A stretch of 64,000 bases of DNA from JAKJEP01 sp964580995 (GTDB lineage: Bacteria > Planctomycetota > Phycisphaerae > Sedimentisphaerales > SM23-30): positions 52,413-116,412 of the forward strand of contig CAZOMV010000001.1 in NCBI GenBank assembly GCA_964580995.1. Reading direction: 5' to 3'. Below, in pieces: positions 26,196-35,185 of the stretch. The number at the start of each line of letters is the position of its first letter. The first letter of the stretch is position 1. The notes beneath the pieces are model-generated. The model saw only the letters and a list, made by a program, of their open reading frames with translations, had not been told where the DNA came from and did not search any database. The position numbers and the translations under genes are program-made.

Positions 26196-27332
26196 TCAAT
26201 AAAATTGCATTACGGTTTCGATGATTTTCTCCTGCTCTTCCCGGGTCAACGTAGTAAAAAGGGGCAACCGAATCAATCGGCTGCTGATATCCTCGCTTAC
26301 CGGGCAGGATGCGGTTTTGCCTGCGGCTTTTCTGCCCATCTCCGAAAGGTGCAGTGGCAGGTAATGGAACACCGCATAAATCCCGTGCGACCGCAGGTGG
26401 GCAATCATCGCCTGTCGATCGGCATGGGTTGGCATGATCAGATAAAACAAATGGGATGGATGTTCGCAAGAATCCGGTATGACGGGCAATCGTACGTTAT
26501 GCTCTCCAGCCCAGGTATGCAATTGGGCATAATAACGCTCCCAGATCCTTCGGCGCGACTGCTGGATTTGGTCGCAAACTTCCAGTTGGGCGTACAAAAA
26601 CCCGGCCAGCAGATCCGTCGGCAGATAACTGGAACCAATATCCATCCAGGTGTACTTGTTTACTTCCCCACGGAATAACTGGCTGCGATTGGTGCCTTTT
26701 TCCCGTATGATTTCCGCCCGTTCAATGTATTGAGGGTCATTAATCAGCAGTGCCCCGCCTTCCCCGCAGGTGATATTTTTGGTTTCGTGAAAACTCAGGG
26801 TCGCCAGGCAGCCAAAGGTGCCCAAAGGCCGGCCCTTATATTTTCCGAATAATCCGTGGGCATTATCTTCCACCACAGCCACACGATGCCGGCCGGCAAT
26901 CTCCAGGATCACATCCATCTCGCATCCCACGCCTGCGTAGTGAACCGGCACAATCGCTTTGGTCCGGGGTGAGATACAGCCCTCCAGCCGGGTTTCATCC
27001 AGATTCAGGGTATCCGGTCGGATATCAATAAATACCGGGCGGGCCTGATGTAGGGCAAAGGCATTGGCGGTCGAGACAAATGTAAACGAGGGAATAATCA
27101 CCTCATCTCCCGGTTGAATATTCAGCAGCAGGGCCGACATCTCCAGCGCATGGGTACAGGAAGTGGTCAGAAACACCTTGCGCACCCCCAATTCCCTTTC
27201 CAGAAATTCATGGCACCGGCGCGTAAACGGCCCATCTCCGGAAATATGCCCGCCGGCGACCGCTTCCGCCATATAGGCCAGTTCCCTGCCTTCCAGGGCC
27301 GCACGGTTAAAAGGGATCATTGGCTTAGACAT
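26196..27332 (-). CDS. wecE: dTDP-4-amino-4,6-dideoxygalactose transaminase (WecE/RffA-like)
   Basis: A DegT/DnrJ/EryC1-family PLP aminotransferase (378 aa) that would aminate dTDP-4-keto-6-deoxyglucose. Signatures: IPFNRAALEGRELAYM, HISGDGPFTRRCHEFL, TTSCTHALEMSALLL, VVEDNAHGLFGKYKG and LSFHETKNITCGEGG, where Lys185 binds PLP. These match WecE/RffA closely. The start was moved to ATG 27332, which follows GGAGGGCG; the longer frame adds six residues. rfbA and rfbB nearby would supply the substrate. It lies in the WbqC/GtrB-like/WecE block. Confidence 0.9.
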   Translation of the reverse strand: MSKPMIPFNRAALEGRELAYMAEAVAGGHISGDGPFTRRCHEFLERELGVRKVFLTTSCTHALEMSALLLNIQPGDEVIIPSFTFVSTANAFALHQARPVFIDIRPDTLNLDETRLEGCISPRTKAIVPVHYAGVGCEMDVILEIAGRHRVAVVEDNAHGLFGKYKGRPLGTFGCLATLSFHETKNITCGEGGALLINDPQYIERAEIIREKGTNRSQLFRGEVNKYTWMDIGSSYLPTDLLAGFLYAQLEVCDQIQQSRRRIWERYYAQLHTWAGEHNVRLPVIPDSCEHPSHLFYLIMPTHADRQAMIAHLRSHGIYAVFHYLPLHLSEMGRKAAGKTASCPVSEDISSRLIRLPLFTTLTREEQEKIIETVMQFY

Positions 27333-27401
27333 AGAACGCCCTCCTTGCATAAACCGGCCCTTTCCGCCGTTTTTTTTGATTATTCATAATTCTCACCGGC
27401 A

Positions 27402-28337
27402 TCAGAGTTCCTTCTCCCGAATCAAATATTGGGGGCCGCTGTAGAATCCCTGTAAAATCCGGTGCAGGTATTCCATTGTGAGCCAGAGGGAAAGAATAAT
27501 AAAACCGGAAAACAGCGGCAGCAGAATAAACACCCATTTCCAGCCGGTTTCCATGCTGGCCGCCGTTTCGGGCCGCAGCCGGTAATAAACGCCCATTCCC
27601 AGACTCAAGCCGATACTGCTTAGCCCCAGCAGCAGCAGGCATTTCAACGGCAGCTCGCTGTGATAAATAAGCCCGTGCAGAAACTGCCGCAGCAGGATTC
27701 GCAGGTTATACGTGGACTGCCCGTTTTGCCGCTCATGATGATCCACGGTTACCATGCCGGTTTTTTCGGCTACCTGCAGGGCCAGCAAAGCCACAATGGG
27801 ATGGGGAGTATGAAATTGCAGAATATGCTCCACAATTTGTTTTTTCATAATCTGGACGTTGCTGATCCGGATGGGGGTGGAACGTGTGGCCGAAGGTAAA
27901 ACCGCCCGGCTGAAAATCCGGCTGCACCAGTTTCTCAGCCGCGAATGTTTTTTCTCGCGGGGAATCCCAAAAACCAGGTCCAGATTCTTGACCGTGATGG
28001 CTTCTATGAGCTTGGGGATTTCCTCCGGCGGATTCTGCAGGTCATCATCGATCGTAATGATATAATCACCCGACGCGAAGGAAAATCCGCACATCAGGGC
28101 ATTATGCTGGCCATAGTTCCGCACCAGCCGGATGATCTTCACCCTCGGATCACGCTGCCGCAGCGATTGCATCACTTCCCAACTGCCGTCGCCGCCGGCA
28201 TCCTCCACGAGGATTAATTCATAATCCGCTTCTATCCCGGCAAAGGTTTGATCGATACGCTCATACAATTCGACTAGTGTCTTGGCACTTCGATAAACCG
28301 GAACCACAATGGAATAGAGAGGTTTACAAGTAGTCAT
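27402..28337 (-). CDS. GtrB/DPM1-type family 2 glycosyltransferase
   Basis: A 311-residue GT2 enzyme of the polyprenyl-phosphate glycosyltransferase type. The GT-A core has VVPVYRSAKTL, VEDAGGDGSW, RNYGQHNALMCGF and the metal-binding TIDDDLQNPPEEIP. Two C-terminal membrane helices (LKCLLLLGLSSIGLSLGMG, WVFILLPLFSGFIILSLWL) anchor it to the inner membrane. It should load a sugar on undecaprenyl phosphate, for use by a GT-C enzyme such as the one two genes downstream. Six bases separate it from the WbqC-like gene, so the two are co-transcribed. Confidence 0.92.
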   Translation of the reverse strand: MTTCKPLYSIVVPVYRSAKTLVELYERIDQTFAGIEADYELILVEDAGGDGSWEVMQSLRQRDPRVKIIRLVRNYGQHNALMCGFSFASGDYIITIDDDLQNPPEEIPKLIEAITVKNLDLVFGIPREKKHSRLRNWCSRIFSRAVLPSATRSTPIRISNVQIMKKQIVEHILQFHTPHPIVALLALQVAEKTGMVTVDHHERQNGQSTYNLRILLRQFLHGLIYHSELPLKCLLLLGLSSIGLSLGMGVYYRLRPETAASMETGWKWVFILLPLFSGFIILSLWLTMEYLHRILQGFYSGPQYLIREKEL

Positions 28338-28342
28338 TGGCG

Positions 28343-29086
28343 CTATGGTTGTCCCCCATGTATTTCTGTAGATGCCTGCCTTTCAATTTTTGTGCTCAGC
28401 ATATACCGGCGGGCCTCTTTCACTCCCACATTTAGTATCAGGTCAATCACGCTAACCTCGTGAATAAAAGGAGGGCAAAAAAGCTGGCGATATTCGGGAT
28501 ACCCGCTGTAATCCATCCAGACAACCCGGATTCCTCCTGCGGTAAACAGCGGCTCATTGATATACGGCCGGGCTGTTGGGCCGGATAGAAACTCCGCCGC
28601 CCCGACCTGCTGGCACAAATCCACCACCCGCTCGATTCTCCCTTCCGGCAAACGATAGTCCCGGGACCAGGACAGCGTCGTCCCGATCCCCAGCAAGCCG
28701 CAAAGGGCCGTCAAAAAACGATAATTAATTTCACTGAGATATTTCTCACGAGTGGTCAGATACAAATCCTCGAAAAAATCCTTATAGTCCGAAAAATACG
28801 CGGCCCGGGCATAATTCACCTCGATCGACCGCCAGTGTTTTCTCGGCCAGGAGTGATCCGCTGCCTCCACATCCTGTATCTTTTGCTGCAGCGACTTTTG
28901 CAAAACGGGGATGGTCAGCCACTGGGTTCCATCCCGGGTCTTGATCCGGTTCCGGTTTCTCCAGTTATATCGATTGAACTGCACATCGTCGTAAAGCACA
29001 AAATGATCGACCAGGGCAATCAGATCAAAGTACCCTTTCCACGGGATATAATTGGACTGAACTATGGCTATCCGTTTGCCGCTCAT
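28343..29086 (-). CDS. WbqC-like family protein
   Basis: A 247-residue WbqC-family protein, found in O-antigen/EPS clusters and often beside amino-sugar genes; its exact reaction is not established. Signatures: IAIVQSNYIPWKGYFDLI, FVLYDDVQFNRYNWRNRN, IKTRDGTQWLTIPV and YINEPLFTAGGIRVVWMDY. The start is ambiguous between 29098 and 29086; the second was preferred because it begins with the conserved KRIAIVQS directly. It is the first gene of a minus-strand operon with its own promoter at 29190-29218. Confidence 0.9.
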   Translation of the reverse strand: MSGKRIAIVQSNYIPWKGYFDLIALVDHFVLYDDVQFNRYNWRNRNRIKTRDGTQWLTIPVLQKSLQQKIQDVEAADHSWPRKHWRSIEVNYARAAYFSDYKDFFEDLYLTTREKYLSEINYRFLTALCGLLGIGTTLSWSRDYRLPEGRIERVVDLCQQVGAAEFLSGPTARPYINEPLFTAGGIRVVWMDYSGYPEYRQLFCPPFIHEVSVIDLILNVGVKEARRYMLSTKIERQASTEIHGGQP

Positions 29087-29462
29087 TTCCCATCTCATCC
29101 TTCCACACCAGGATCTAAAATTACTCTCTCGGAAAAGCGTGTGCCGCCTGATTTAATATCGACCGTATCACCTGATAAATTCTTAACTTATCATACAATT
29201 TTCGGTTTCCTTTTTCAAGAGTCTGCTTTTCGGTTATTTTTCCCCCTCCTGCTTTCTCTTTACACGAACCTTGACCCACTCATAACCAATACATCCTCTG
29301 CGAAGTCCCATAACCAATAGAAATTGCTTTACCCTAACCATCTCAATAAACAGATATTTGGGATGTCCCCCGGCCAGAACTTCTCCCCGGCCATCCTGCT
29401 GACATATCATTTCCCCCAAACAAATCCTGCAATTTCCAGCCAATCCTTACTGGGAGGCCTTT
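29087..29462. other. Intergenic region between the WbqC-like and LRR genes
   Basis: About 375 bp with a promoter for the WbqC operon (29190-29218). I see no convincing gene: the open frame at 29234-29443 has no family features and no good ribosome site. Confidence 0.6.
29190..29218 (-). promoter_or_regulatory. Putative promoter of the WbqC/GtrB-like/WecE operon
   Basis: On the minus strand TTGAAA (29213-29218), 17-bp spacer, TATGAT (29190-29195). It predicts a start near 29183 and a leader of about 97 nt. Confidence 0.7.
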
Positions 29463-30503
29463 TTACGGCTCAAGCTCCGCCAGCCAATAGTGGACGAAGA
29501 TGGCGACGTCTTCCAGATCGACTTCGCCGCTATGATTCAGATCCGCCCCGCCGCACCAGTTGTTCGACTCTTCACAGCCGGTCTCTAACCACTGAACACT
29601 GAAATCGGTTAGATCAGAAAGATCCGTGGAACAGTCCTCGGTGAGAGGATTGGGATTAGGGTCATACCAAATCTTGATGTCCGGATTATTGTTTAAAATG
29701 GAAGGTATAATTTCACAATATACATCCGGCAGGAATGATTCTTCACCCGGGTTTTTCCACAAATACAGGGTCGTCAGTTGGGTCAGTTCCGCGATCTCCA
29801 CCGGCAGCGTGTGGAATTGATTATACGACAAATACAGTTTAGTCAGATTGGCCAGTTTTCCGGTCTCTTCCGGCAGAATGGTTAAGTGATTGGATTCCAG
29901 GCTCAGCCATCCCAGGCTGGTCAAATTCCCGATCTCTTCCGGCACACTGCTTAGCTGGTTGTCCGCCAGATTCAGCCGGGTAAGGCTGGTTAGATTCCCG
30001 ATCTCTGCCGGCAGACTGGTCAGTTGATTGTAAGACAAAATCAGATTGGTGAGGCTGGCCAGATTCCCGATTTCCGCTGGCAGACTGGTCAGTTGATTGC
30101 TGGCCAGGTTCAGCGTTGTCAGATGGCTCAGATTTCCAATCTCTGCCGGCAGACTGGCCAGTTGGTTTCCCCCCAATCCGATCTCCGTCAGTTGATTCAG
30201 GTTCCCGATTTCTGCCGGTAAACTGCTTAGCAGATTAAAATTCAAGCTCAGGGTTTGTAGATTGACCGCATATCCAATCCCGGTAATATCCGTGATCCCC
30301 TGATTATTTGCTGCCAGATTGTTCAGGCCCAGCATATCCGTATCGGTAATGGCTGTGGGTGCGGGAATACCTAACTCCCCGCGAACGGCATTTTCAAAGT
30401 TGGGATCGGCAAAGGGAGTTACCTCCACCGCCGTTGCCATATTGACAAAATGGAATACGATACACCCCCAGCAAACGGCAATATGAATACGATGAATTTT
30501 CAT
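29463..30503 (-). CDS. Secreted leucine-rich-repeat protein with dockerin-like C-terminus
   Basis: A 346-residue exported protein. A signal peptide (cleavage probably after MATA, near residue 25) is followed by an N-terminal cap (FADPNFENAVRGELGIP), as in internalin-type proteins. At least seven 23-residue LRRs follow, of the form LPAEIGNLxxLTxLxLxxNQL. The C-terminus (SDLTDFSVQWLETGC, then ADLNHSGEVDLEDVAIFVHY) is the dockerin type I-like pair of calcium motifs common in secreted Phycisphaerae proteins. The LRR units are near-identical at DNA level, suggesting recent duplication. The ribosome site is weak (AAAGAAAAAAAG). Ligand unknown. Confidence 0.9.
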   Translation of the reverse strand: MKIHRIHIAVCWGCIVFHFVNMATAVEVTPFADPNFENAVRGELGIPAPTAITDTDMLGLNNLAANNQGITDITGIGYAVNLQTLSLNFNLLSSLPAEIGNLNQLTEIGLGGNQLASLPAEIGNLSHLTTLNLASNQLTSLPAEIGNLASLTNLILSYNQLTSLPAEIGNLTSLTRLNLADNQLSSVPEEIGNLTSLGWLSLESNHLTILPEETGKLANLTKLYLSYNQFHTLPVEIAELTQLTTLYLWKNPGEESFLPDVYCEIIPSILNNNPDIKIWYDPNPNPLTEDCSTDLSDLTDFSVQWLETGCEESNNWCGGADLNHSGEVDLEDVAIFVHYWLAELEP

Positions 30504-30527
30504 GTTACTTTTTTTCTTTCCAAACTA

Positions 30528-30560
30528 TGCCTAACCTCGATTTTGCAAAACTTCAGTTAA
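30528..30560 (-). promoter_or_regulatory. Copy 3 of the shared TAACCT-TTTTGCAAAA element
   Basis: Plus-strand sequence TGCCTAACCTCGATTTTG then CAAAACTTCAGTTAA, nearly identical to the copy at 45887-45918. It lies between the promoter (-10 at 30581) and the ATG (30503) of the LRR gene, so it is inside the transcribed leader, starting about 14 nt after the predicted start point. Confidence 0.65.
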
Positions 30561-30580
30561 GATTGCCCACCAATCATATA

Positions 30581-30609
30581 AGTATAGCTAATAATACGCT
30601 TTTTGTCAA
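30581..30609 (-). promoter_or_regulatory. Promoter of the LRR-dockerin gene
   Basis: On the minus strand TTGACA (30604-30609), 17-bp spacer, TATACT (30581-30586). It predicts a start near 30574 and a leader of about 71 nt. The remainder of the 30504-30867 gap holds element copy 3 and a TATAAT at about 30834 on the plus strand, possibly the -10 of the NamZ gene; its -35 is poor. Confidence 0.8.
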
Positions 30610-30867
30610 AAATTTCCCGCATGATCCCCCATTTCAACACTGCTATGGTACCACCCCTATTCGTTCGGATTTCAATAGTTATGGGAATTAGACGCCTCCA
30701 GCATGGTTTATAATGTTTTGGCAACGGCAATGATTCGGTTTTTATCGGACCGGAGTAGAACGACCGATATTTCCTGGTTCTTTCGCATAAAGAAGAATCT
30801 GGAAATTTCATAGGCAAAAACGATCTATTGCATATAATAAAATCGGCTATGCCGAGGTATTGCAGTT

Positions 30868-32076
30868 ATGAAGTTTATAACCGGTATAATGATCGCGATT
30901 TGCCTGACCATCCTGAGTGGTTGCCGGAACAGGGTCTGTACCGGATTGGATAATGTCAATTCCTGCCGGTCGGTCTTTGAGAATAAACGGGTGGGTATCA
31001 TCACCAACCATACCGCCTGTAACCGGGAAGGAAAATTCATTTTCGATATATTTCAAGAAATGAAGCAGGTTCAGGTTACCGCTCTTTTCACCCCCGAGCA
31101 TGGTATGAAAGGCCTCGTCAAAGAGGGGGAGGAGATCGGCGATCAACAGGAGCCTCAGTACGGTGTTCCCATTTATAGTCTGTATGGGGAAAACCGCAAG
31201 CCGACACCGGAAATGCTGAAAGAGGTGGATGTCCTGGTCTTTGATATTCAGGATGTGGGGGCCCGTTTTTATACCTACATTTCCACAATGGCCCTGGCGA
31301 TGGAGGCGGCGGCGGAAAAAGGCATCCAGTTTGTGGTGCTGGACCGGCCCAATCCGATTGGGGGCAAGCAGGTGCAGGGGAATGTCCTGGACCCGGCCTT
31401 TGCCACCTTTGTCGGTTTGTACCCGATTGCCACCCGGCATGGCATGACGGCCGGTGAGCTGGCAAAGATGTTTAACGGGCAGGGATGGTTGGCAGGTTCT
31501 GTGCGGGCGGAGCTTCTGGTGATACCGATGAGCGGCTATAAACGTTCCAACTGGTACGATCAGACAGAACTGGCGTTTATCAAACCTTCCCCGAACATAC
31601 CGGACCTGCAGACGGCGGCGGTCTATCCGGGGATGTGTCTGCTGGAAGGGACGAATGTGTCGGAGGGCCGGGGAACGGATACACCGTTTCTGCAATTCGG
31701 CGCGCCGTGGATTGATGCGGAGCAATTGACGGCGGAATTGAATCACCTGCCTCTGGCGGGCTTGAAATTCGAGGCGGCTGCGTTCACACCGGCTTCGTCC
31801 AAATTCCAGGATGAAAAATGTTGGGGCGCACGAATTCTCGTGACCGACCGGGAGGAAATGGACCCCTGCTGGAGCGGGATTCTGATAGTGGCTACTCTGT
31901 ATCGAATGTATCCTGACCGGTTTGCCTGGCACGAAAACCATTTTGACCGGCTTTGCGGCACCGACCGGGTCAGGAAAGCGATTATGGAACACCAGCCGCT
32001 GGGGGATTTAAAAGCGGACTGGCAAAAGGAAATCACCGAATTCAAGCAGCTACGGGCAAACTATTTGTTATATTGA
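30868..32076 (+). CDS. namZ: Exo-beta-N-acetylmuramidase NamZ-like lipoprotein (DUF1343)
   Basis: A 402-residue DUF1343 protein. Characterised members (NamZ) release MurNAc from the non-reducing end of peptidoglycan fragments. The signal peptide ends in a lipobox (LTILSGC, Cys19), placing it on a membrane surface. Signatures: RVGIITNHTACNREG, ALFTPEHGMKG, VPIYSLYGENRKPTPEM, DIQDVGARFYTYIS, VVLDRPNPIGG, EGTNVSEGRGTDTPF and FKPT/KCWGARI blocks. The glutamate in PEHG and the Glu in EGRGT are the likely active-site region. It stands next to anmK and murQ, which process the same sugar, supporting a MurNAc recycling role. Confidence 0.93.
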   Translation: MKFITGIMIAICLTILSGCRNRVCTGLDNVNSCRSVFENKRVGIITNHTACNREGKFIFDIFQEMKQVQVTALFTPEHGMKGLVKEGEEIGDQQEPQYGVPIYSLYGENRKPTPEMLKEVDVLVFDIQDVGARFYTYISTMALAMEAAAEKGIQFVVLDRPNPIGGKQVQGNVLDPAFATFVGLYPIATRHGMTAGELAKMFNGQGWLAGSVRAELLVIPMSGYKRSNWYDQTELAFIKPSPNIPDLQTAAVYPGMCLLEGTNVSEGRGTDTPFLQFGAPWIDAEQLTAELNHLPLAGLKFEAAAFTPASSKFQDEKCWGARILVTDREEMDPCWSGILIVATLYRMYPDRFAWHENHFDRLCGTDRVRKAIMEHQPLGDLKADWQKEITEFKQLRANYLLY

Positions 32077-32093
32077 TAGAGAGCGGATACCCC

Positions 32094-33836
32094 TCAATCG
32101 GTTTTCGGGCTGTGCTCTTCCACCACCAGTGCCACGGGGGAAGGAACCGGCTGATTTTGTTCGCGGAGTTTTTCCACCCTTTCCATAGCCTCAAAGAGCA
32201 GCAGGCAGGACTGCTCGTAGCTTTTGCCGGTCAGTTCGCGGATCAGCCGAGTGCCGCGGTCAATCAGTTTCTTGTTGCTGGGCCAGACCCAGACCATCGC
32301 GTTGCCCTGAATGCGTCCCATCTTTGCCATGGTGGCGGTGGAAAGGGTATTCAAGGTGAGCTTGACCGCCAGATGATGCCACAGATTCAGAGGCGAGGGG
32401 CGAAGACGGCAGGGAAAATGGAAAAAGTGCTGGCCATTCGGCGTCAGCGGCTCATCGCCGATAAAAACCGTCAGGTAATGCCGGTAGCCGGACAAAGAAG
32501 AGAAAACTGCCTTTTCCAGAAGGCGGTGGTCATCCGTACCCGCGGCAATGGCAATCAAGGCGGAATCGGGCGCCTCGGTGCAGGAGGAATCCGGCTCCCT
32601 GCCGATGGGGAACTTGCAGATTGCCGTCCTGTCAAGGGCCGGCGGATTGGCCCGCAAATTTTGCGGGGCGTTTAACTGATCATACACCCGGCGGTCCCAG
32701 CTCAGCCCCCGCGGCGGTCGGGCAAAAACCCGCTCCCAGCTTTGCTCCGTCGGATAGAAGGGGTTTTTCACAAACGCCCAGGAACGCGGCGAGGTATGGT
32801 CCTCTTTCGTTCTGAACGGCGGCAGGGTAAACGTCGGGGAACGTTCGGTGGTATCGGTCAGGACGTCCAGCAGACAGGAATCCGCCAGATAGGTAATCAG
32901 CCCGCCCTGCTGATAGATGCCGGCCTCGAAAGCGATCCATTCTGCCAGATTCTGAACCGAGGTATCGCTGCCCAGATCCCGGAGAAGTTCACTAAAATTT
33001 TGCACGGTATCCGCCCCGCCCCGTTCTGGAAATTCTCCCGCCAGACCGCTGCCGTGCAGAAACTTTAACAAGGCAGTCTCCAATGCCGTTCCAACTACCA
33101 GCAGTTCAATCGTAACCGCCTGCATCCGCGTGGAACCCATCACCGCCATCGGCCCCGTGGCCAGTTCCAGCTTGCGAATCCGGCCTTCTTCCATCACTTC
33201 ACGGGAACGTTGCACCTGCCGCTCCAGCAGGTCGGTCGGATTATTATAAACAAAAAAGACCTCCGCCCCCCGTTCCAGAGCTTCCCAGGCGGAGCCGATC
33301 ACAAAAGGAGTCTCCCCGCCCTCGGTAATGGCAACCACCACATCCACTGCCTGTACCCCCGCCTGGGCCAACTGGTATCGTCCGAAGGCCGGAAAATCCT
33401 CAAAACCTTCCACGGATTTTATTAACGCGAAATCGCCCCCCGCCATAACACTGATAACCAAATCCTCCCAACCCGGATCGACCGGCGCGGCTGGCCGGAA
33501 CTGCTGCCAGAATCGCCGCCAGGCCGCCTCCAGCAGGATACTCAAGCGGCCGGTAGCGCCGCACCCGGTAAAAAAGATGCGGCGGCGGTTTTCAATGGCT
33601 TTTCGCAGGGCGGCAACCAGTTCCTGATACACTTCACTCTCGAACACCCGCCGGGCAACCGGGATAATGTCCTCGTCCACGGAGAACAGCATCCGCACCG
33701 CTGCCGCCAGGTCACCGGCGGCGGCCCGGCTGAGCTGCCTGGTTTTGGGGTGCGCGGCCTCCGTCGTCAGGCTTCCCAGCCGGAAGGCCTGTTCCGACTC
33801 GACAAACTGTTTGGCTCTTTCTTCTGCGGTCGTCAT
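32094..33836 (-). CDS. Double-SIS protein, MurQ/glucokinase-regulator-like
   Basis: A 580-residue protein with two sugar-isomerase (SIS) domains, related to MurQ etherase and glucokinase regulatory protein. N-terminal SIS: RRIFFTGCGATGRLSILLE, VVVAITEGGETPFVIGSAWE, and GSTRMQAVTIELLVVG, which matches the MurQ core GSTRMKAGT. C-terminal SIS: YRHYLTVFIGDEP, AKLTLNTLSTATMAKMGRI and SNKKLIDRGTRLIRELTG, again the MurQ pattern. It could be an etherase, an amino-sugar phosphate sensor, or both. It converges on namZ and diverges from anmK, so it is not in their operon but belongs to the same functional cluster. Confidence 0.82.
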   Translation of the reverse strand: MTTAEERAKQFVESEQAFRLGSLTTEAAHPKTRQLSRAAAGDLAAAVRMLFSVDEDIIPVARRVFESEVYQELVAALRKAIENRRRIFFTGCGATGRLSILLEAAWRRFWQQFRPAAPVDPGWEDLVISVMAGGDFALIKSVEGFEDFPAFGRYQLAQAGVQAVDVVVAITEGGETPFVIGSAWEALERGAEVFFVYNNPTDLLERQVQRSREVMEEGRIRKLELATGPMAVMGSTRMQAVTIELLVVGTALETALLKFLHGSGLAGEFPERGGADTVQNFSELLRDLGSDTSVQNLAEWIAFEAGIYQQGGLITYLADSCLLDVLTDTTERSPTFTLPPFRTKEDHTSPRSWAFVKNPFYPTEQSWERVFARPPRGLSWDRRVYDQLNAPQNLRANPPALDRTAICKFPIGREPDSSCTEAPDSALIAIAAGTDDHRLLEKAVFSSLSGYRHYLTVFIGDEPLTPNGQHFFHFPCRLRPSPLNLWHHLAVKLTLNTLSTATMAKMGRIQGNAMVWVWPSNKKLIDRGTRLIRELTGKSYEQSCLLLFEAMERVEKLREQNQPVPSPVALVVEEHSPKTD

Positions 33837-33997
33837 GTAACAATCTTTCGTTTAACAACTCTTTACCAAGATTTGGAGAATAGTATAGAAACAGGCCGCC
33901 GGTTTGTAAATTTTTTCTTTCCCGCCATTGCCGGGGAAACTCGCCGGCAGTATAATGCCAGCCATCTGAACCATTACGAAAAACCGGTTGTTCATGG

Positions 33998-35185
33998 ATG
34001 ACGATGAAAGATATGCTTAGCAGGATGGCGAAAAAAGCACGATTGCGGGTAGCCGGATTAATGTCCGGCACCAGCGCCGACGGTGTGGATGCGGCGATAG
34101 TCGATATTAACAACAAAGGAGTTATCCTGCGGGCGTTTGCTACCTATCCATATTCCCGTTCCCTGCGTCAGAAGATTTTTGCGCTGTTTGATCCGGCGGC
34201 CGCCCGGCTGGAGGATCTTTGCTCCCTGAATTTTATCCTGGGTGAGGTCTTTGCCCGGTCCGTCATCCAATTATGCCATCAAGCCAAAATTCCCCTGGAT
34301 TCTCTCGACCTGATCGGTTCCCACGGCCAGACGATTTACCATGATCCCCAAGGAGTCCGTTATCAAAAGCGTTTGCTTCGTTCTACCCTGCAGATTGGCG
34401 AACCGTCGGTGATTGCCTATCGGACCGGGATCACCACCATTGCCGATTTCCGGGTGAAAGACGTGGCGGCCGGCGGCCAGGGCGCCCCGCTGGTTCCCTA
34501 TGCGGATTATTTCCTTTTCAGGCATAAGCACCGCATCCGGGCCATTCAGAATATCGGCGGTATCGCCAATGTCACCTATCTGCCGGCCGGAGGAAAAATC
34601 CAGGATATTATTGCCTTCGATACCGGCCCGGGAAATATGGTTATCGACCGCATCATGGAACGGCTCAGCGGTGGGAAAAAGAAATTTGACCAGTCCGGCC
34701 GGCTGGCGGCCGCAGGCGTGGTAGATAAAGCCCTGCTAAAAAGATTACTGAAACACCCTTATTTCCATCGTATTCCCCCGAAAACCACCGGCCGGGAGGT
34801 ATTCGGTGCAAGTTTCAGCGACTGCCTCTATCAGCAGGTCTTGAAAAATCAAATCACCCCTGCCGATTTGGTCGCAACCGTGACCGCCTTAACGGCCCAC
34901 ACGATAGCAGAGGCTTACCAAAAATTCCTCCCCGCACTGCCCGATGAAATGATTCTCTGCGGCGGCGGCGCTCACAATCGGACCCTGGCGGGGATGCTGC
35001 ACGATTGCCTGCCGATGGTAAAGATGGTCCCGATGGAGGAGTATGGCATCGGCGTGGACGCCAAAGAGGCGGTGTCCTTTGCGATTCTTGCCTGGGCGGC
35101 TATCCGGAGCCTGCCGAATAATGTCCCTTCCGCCACCGGTGCGGAACAGCCGGTCATTCTGGGAAAGATAGTGCCTGCCCTATGA
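33998..35185 (+). CDS. anmK: Anhydro-N-acetylmuramic acid kinase
   Basis: Phosphorylates and opens 1,6-anhydro-MurNAc to MurNAc-6-phosphate, the substrate of MurQ. Signatures: VAGLMSGTSADGVDAAIVDI, LIGSHGQTIYHDP, TIADFRVKDVAAGGQGAP, AFDTGPGNMVIDRIM and LCGGGAHNRTLAGML, all typical of AnmK. Several in-frame ATGs (33998, 34004, 34013, 34025) make the start uncertain; the first is used here, giving 395 aa. It overlaps murQ by four bases (ATGA). Confidence 0.96.
   Translation: MTMKDMLSRMAKKARLRVAGLMSGTSADGVDAAIVDINNKGVILRAFATYPYSRSLRQKIFALFDPAAARLEDLCSLNFILGEVFARSVIQLCHQAKIPLDSLDLIGSHGQTIYHDPQGVRYQKRLLRSTLQIGEPSVIAYRTGITTIADFRVKDVAAGGQGAPLVPYADYFLFRHKHRIRAIQNIGGIANVTYLPAGGKIQDIIAFDTGPGNMVIDRIMERLSGGKKKFDQSGRLAAAGVVDKALLKRLLKHPYFHRIPPKTTGREVFGASFSDCLYQQVLKNQITPADLVATVTALTAHTIAEAYQKFLPALPDEMILCGGGAHNRTLAGMLHDCLPMVKMVPMEEYGIGVDAKEAVSFAILAWAAIRSLPNNVPSATGAEQPVILGKIVPAL

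Noticed and set aside
29234..29443. 69-codon minus-strand frame
   Set aside because: No family, no ribosome site; its span lies between a promoter and the next gene end.
30557..30817. 86-codon minus-strand frame upstream of the LRR gene
   Set aside because: It runs through the consensus promoter and has no coding features.
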